This document shows positions 6,048 to 8,279 of a DNA stretch of 8,279 nt, piece by piece. Source of the DNA: Deltaproteobacteria bacterium (GTDB lineage Bacteria > Chloroflexota > Dehalococcoidia > Dehalococcoidales > BS750m-G39); the NCBI GenBank assembly GCA_030606505.1, contig JAUWGI010000024.1, positions 1 to 8,279 on the forward strand. Reading direction: 5' to 3'. Positions within the stretch are counted from its first letter, which is position 1. Every line of letters starts with the position of its first letter. The notes under the pieces are model-generated. The model ran no database searches. It saw only the letters and a list, made by a program, of their open reading frames with translations, and was not told where the DNA came from. The position numbers and the translations under genes are program-made.

Positions 6048-6690
6048 GGGCCTGGGCTATCGTCTGCCCCGAACCGAACACGGCCGCCCCGGCTACAAGT
6101 ACCCTGGCCCCCGCTTTGACCACCCTGGGAGCGACCTCGGCATTGATACCACCGTCCACCTCCAGTTCGGCGGCTAGACCTTTTTCATCCAGCTCCGCCC
6201 GTAAGTCGGCTATCTTATCCAGCGTTGATTCGATAAAGGGCTGGCCGCCGTAGCCGGGATTGACCGTCATCACCAGAACCAGGTCCAGCGAGGGCAGGAT
6301 GGCGCTGACAGCACTTGCCGGCGTATCCGGGTTGAGCGAAACGCCTGCCTTGACCCCCAAATCTTTAATTGATTGCACCACCTGCTCAATATCGGGGCAG
6401 GTCTCTATGTGCACAGTTATAATATTGGCACCGGCCCTGACGAAATGCTCAATCTGCTGCTGCGGCGTTTCAATCATGAGGTGGACATCGAGGGGGAGGC
6501 CTGTCCAGGGCCGGATAGCCGCTACCACCTGAGCGCCTACGGTTATGGGGGGGACGAACCGGCCGTCCATGACATCTATGTGGATATAGTCGGCGCCGGC
6601 ATTAGCCGCTTCGGCAACCTGCTCGCCGAGGCGGGCGAAATCGGCGGAGAGAATAGACGGGGCGAGCTTTACCTCCGGCTTAGCCGCCAC
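6019..6690 (-). CDS. rpe: Ribulose-phosphate 3-epimerase
   Basis: This enzyme interconverts D-ribulose 5-phosphate and D-xylulose 5-phosphate in the pentose phosphate pathway or Calvin cycle. The 223-residue product is full length for this TIM-barrel family. It shows LAPSILSADF (9-18), YIHIDVMDGRFVP (35-47), DVHLMI (68-73), NPGYGGQPF (144-152), VDGGIN (178-183) and GAAVF (201-205). His37, Asp39, His70 and Asp179 are the expected metal ligands, with the two Asp acting as acid-base catalysts; the C-terminal loops bind phosphate. The start is GTG at 6690, preceded by AGGAG with a 6-nt spacer, inside the end of argH. The 11-bp overlap with argH implies translational coupling. Its 3' end overlaps rpmB on the other strand by 29 bp. 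All key residues are present; identification is secure. Confidence 0.96.
   Translation of the reverse strand: MAAKPEVKLAPSILSADFARLGEQVAEAANAGADYIHIDVMDGRFVPPITVGAQVVAAIRPWTGLPLDVHLMIETPQQQIEHFVRAGANIITVHIETCPDIEQVVQSIKDLGVKAGVSLNPDTPASAVSAILPSLDLVLVMTVNPGYGGQPFIESTLDKIADLRAELDEKGLAAELEVDGGINAEVAPRVVKAGARVLVAGAAVFGSGQTIAQALRELRESLL
6033..6050. terminator. Possible bidirectional hairpin terminator in the rpmB/rpe overlap
   Basis: CCCTCAG-CTCC-CTGAGGG is a perfect 7-bp stem with a 4-nt loop. It overlaps the rpmB stop codon and lies within the last codons of rpe. A weaker adjacent hairpin is AGAG-CAAG-CTCT (6021-6032). Neither side has a clear run of T, so this is not a classic intrinsic terminator. 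Position at a convergent 3' junction is the main argument. Confidence 0.35.
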
Positions 6691-8062
6691 CCCTGTCTCC
6701 TATGGCTTTCTTGGCAGCGCTTAACGCCTTTTCTACCTGTCTGGGGGCGGTACCGCCGACGACATCACGGGCGGCCAGAGAGGACTCCACAGTTATAGAA
6801 AATACGTCTTTTTCAAATAATTTAGAGAGCTTTTTATATTCGGTAAGGGTGAGTTTGCTAAACGGTTTATTCTGCTCGATAGCGTAGCTCACCAGTTTGG
6901 CTACTGTCTCGTGGGCGGCGCGAAAAGAATCGCCTTTTTTGACCAGATAGTCGGCCAGGTCAGTGGCCAGGATATAGCCTCTCTCTAACGCTTTGCCGGC
7001 GTTTTCGGCATTTACCTTGAGCGTCTTGACCATGCCGGCGAAGACATTGAGCGTGGAGAGCAGGGTGTCCACGGTATCAAAGAAGCCCTCTTTATCCTCC
7101 TGCAAATCGCGGTTATAGGCCAGGGGCAGCGCCTTCATGGTGGTGAGCAGAGCCATCAGGCTGCCGTAGACGCGGCCCGTTTTGCCCCGTACCAGCTCGG
7201 CGACATCGGGGTTCTTCTTCTGGGGCATGATGCTGGAGCCGGTGGCGTAGGCTTCGTCAAGCTCGATAAAGCCAAACTCTGCCGATGACCATAAAATAAT
7301 CTCTTCGGCTAATCTGGAGAGGTGCATCATGCAGAAGCTTGCCGCCGCTTCGTACTCTAAAATAAAGTCCCTGTCCGAGACGGCGTCCAGGCTGTTCCGG
7401 CTCACCTGGCTGAAGCCAAGCTCTTTGGCTAAAAATTCGCGGTCAATATTATAGGCGACGCCGGCCAGTGCGCCACTGCCCAGCGGCATGACATCAACGC
7501 GCTTGAGGCAGTCTATAAAGCGGGCGGTATCGCGCTGGAGCATCTCAAAGTAGGCCAGCAGGTGGTGCGCCAATAAGACCGGCTGGGCCGTCTGCAGGTG
7601 GGTATAGCCGGGGATAATTACCTCTTTGTTGGCCTCGGCTAAATTGACGAGTGCCTTCTGGAATTCGCCCATCTCGACCAGGGTGTTGGCGACGGCGTCC
7701 CTGGTAAAGAGGCGCATATCCAGCGCCACCTGGTCGTTGCGGGAGCGGGCGGTGTGGAGTTTGCCCCCCACCTCACCGATTTTCTCTATCAGGCGGGCTT
7801 CGATGTGCATGTGGATGTCCTCCAGCTCCGCCTTGAAGAGAAACTGGCCTAAAGCTATCTCCTCCTTGATGCCGTTCAGGCCGATGAAGATGGTCTCCGC
7901 CTCTTTATCGGTTATAATGCCCTGCTTTGCCAGCATGCGGGCGTGAGCGATGCTGCCGGCGATGTCGTAGGGGTAGAGGCGCCAGTCGTAGGGGATGGAG
8001 GCGGTGTACTGGTCTACTTTTTTATCCGCCGCCTTTTTAAAGCGGCCCCTTATTTGGCTCAT
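6680..8062 (-). CDS. argH: Argininosuccinate lyase
   Basis: ArgH cleaves argininosuccinate to arginine and fumarate, the last step of arginine biosynthesis. It acts in the cytoplasm as a homotetramer of the fumarase/aspartase superfamily. The product has 460 residues, normal for the family. The three conserved superfamily regions are present: HTARSRNDQV (103-112), GYTHLQTAQP (152-161, with His155 the likely catalytic histidine) and the signature GSSIMPQKKNPD (275-286, with the catalytic serine loop). The frame is open for 38 more codons upstream, but that part overlaps argG and has no similarity to ArgH. ATG at 8062 is preceded by AGGAAGG, and the mature start (MSQIRGRFKK) matches ArgH, which usually starts with a 'W/I-x-GRF' segment. 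It follows the argG stop by 1 nt and overlaps rpe by 11 nt. It shows no damage. Confidence 0.97.
   Translation of the reverse strand: MSQIRGRFKKAADKKVDQYTASIPYDWRLYPYDIAGSIAHARMLAKQGIITDKEAETIFIGLNGIKEEIALGQFLFKAELEDIHMHIEARLIEKIGEVGGKLHTARSRNDQVALDMRLFTRDAVANTLVEMGEFQKALVNLAEANKEVIIPGYTHLQTAQPVLLAHHLLAYFEMLQRDTARFIDCLKRVDVMPLGSGALAGVAYNIDREFLAKELGFSQVSRNSLDAVSDRDFILEYEAAASFCMMHLSRLAEEIILWSSAEFGFIELDEAYATGSSIMPQKKNPDVAELVRGKTGRVYGSLMALLTTMKALPLAYNRDLQEDKEGFFDTVDTLLSTLNVFAGMVKTLKVNAENAGKALERGYILATDLADYLVKKGDSFRAAHETVAKLVSYAIEQNKPFSKLTLTEYKKLSKLFEKDVFSITVESSLAARDVVGGTAPRQVEKALSAAKKAIGDRGGG
6697..6701 (-). promoter_or_regulatory. Ribosome binding site for rpe
   Basis: AGGAG on the minus strand lies 6 nt before GTG at 6690, inside the last codons of argH. 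It supports the GTG start and the 11-bp argH/rpe overlap. Confidence 0.7.
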
Positions 8063-8063
8063 T

Positions 8064-8279
8064 TTAGCCTTCCTTTTTCTTTTTGCCCTGCATCCGTGCC
8101 TGGGTGCGGGCGGGCAGCCCCCACAGGTGGATAAAGCCGACGGCGGCACTCTGGTCGAAGACATCCCCCTTATCATAGGTGGCCAGGTCGTGGCTGTAGA
8201 GGGAATAGGGGGACTTGCGCCCCACTACAGTTGAGCTGCCTTTATGTAATTTCAGCCTGACCGTGCCGGTGACGAAGCG
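8064..8279 (-). CDS. argG: Argininosuccinate synthase, C-terminal 71 residues (5' part outside window)
   Basis: ArgG joins citrulline and aspartate with ATP to make argininosuccinate, the substrate of ArgH. Only the last 71 codons are in the window; the family is about 400 residues. The visible part has the family's C-terminal signature: [34 protein letters not shown], then [18 protein letters not shown], followed by the C-terminal helix that takes part in tetramer contacts. The extreme C-terminus is a Lys-rich tail (GKKKKEG) whose codons carry the argH ribosome binding site. The TAA stop is separated from the argH ATG by one base, so the two genes are almost certainly co-transcribed. The gene runs off the right edge in frame; the truncation is due to the window. 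The promoter and any arginine-responsive operator would be upstream, out of view. Confidence 0.95.
   Translation of the reverse strand, partial: RFVTGTVRLKLHKGSSTVVGRKSPYSLYSHDLATYDKGDVFDQSAAVGFIHLWGLPARTQARMQGKKKKEG
8068..8074 (-). promoter_or_regulatory. Ribosome binding site for argH
   Basis: AGGAAGG on the minus strand ends 5 nt before ATG at 8062. It is part of the purine-rich codons for the Lys-Lys-Lys-Lys-Glu-Gly tail of ArgG, so the end of one protein doubles as the initiation signal for the next. It decides against the upstream in-frame starts. Confidence 0.75.

Noticed and set aside
8063..8176. 38-codon N-terminal extension of argH
   Set aside because: It lies entirely over the argG coding sequence in another frame, has no ArgH similarity, and the ATG at 8062 has a good ribosome binding site and a normal ArgH start.

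Overview
The window carries conserved housekeeping genes of a bacterium with GC-rich third codon positions. It holds eight complete or nearly complete genes plus the end of a ninth, packed with almost no intergenic DNA. The only real gap is the 93-bp divergent spacer between fakA and rpmB, and there is no gene-free stretch over 300 bases. The mix of a four-cysteine L28, a RecG with a long N-terminal extension, fakA with tandem degV genes, and argGH-rpe suggests Chloroflexota, perhaps Dehalococcoidia. That assignment is an inference from gene content and style, not a demonstrated placement.

Layout, right to left on the minus strand: the last 71 codons of argG, then argH, then rpe. These are spaced by 1 bp and by an 11-bp overlap, so they form one transcription unit for the last two steps of arginine synthesis plus pentose-phosphate epimerase. 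rpmB (ribosomal protein L28) is alone on the plus strand. Its 3' end overlaps the 3' end of rpe by 29 bp, with a perfect hairpin inside the overlap. From the rpmB/fakA spacer a second minus-strand unit runs leftward: fakA, three tandem degV (FakB-type) genes separated by 13, 2 and 5 bp, and then recG, which leaves the window before its helicase motor is complete.

Functionally, the second unit looks like a fatty acid kinase system. FakA supplies the ATP-dependent kinase, and the three DegV proteins are the likely acyl carriers that present fatty acids to it, giving acyl-phosphate for phospholipid synthesis. Three different carriers next to one kinase suggests division of labour by acyl-chain type. 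The degV gene nearest recG is the odd one: it has more AT-rich codon use, a more diverged sequence, and a C-terminal tail of about 38 residues that coincides with short direct and inverted repeats.

The order rpe, rpmB (opposite strand), fakA, recG recalls the Bacillus subtilis rpe-rpmB-yloU-yloV-sdaAB-sdaAA-recG neighbourhood. Here yloU (asp23) is missing and degV genes fill the place of sdaAB/AA. I saw no mobile element, CRISPR array, tRNA, rRNA or riboswitch, and no clearly novel system. The best leads are the three-carrier Fak cluster, the repeat-derived tail of the last DegV, and the interlocked promoters between fakA and rpmB.
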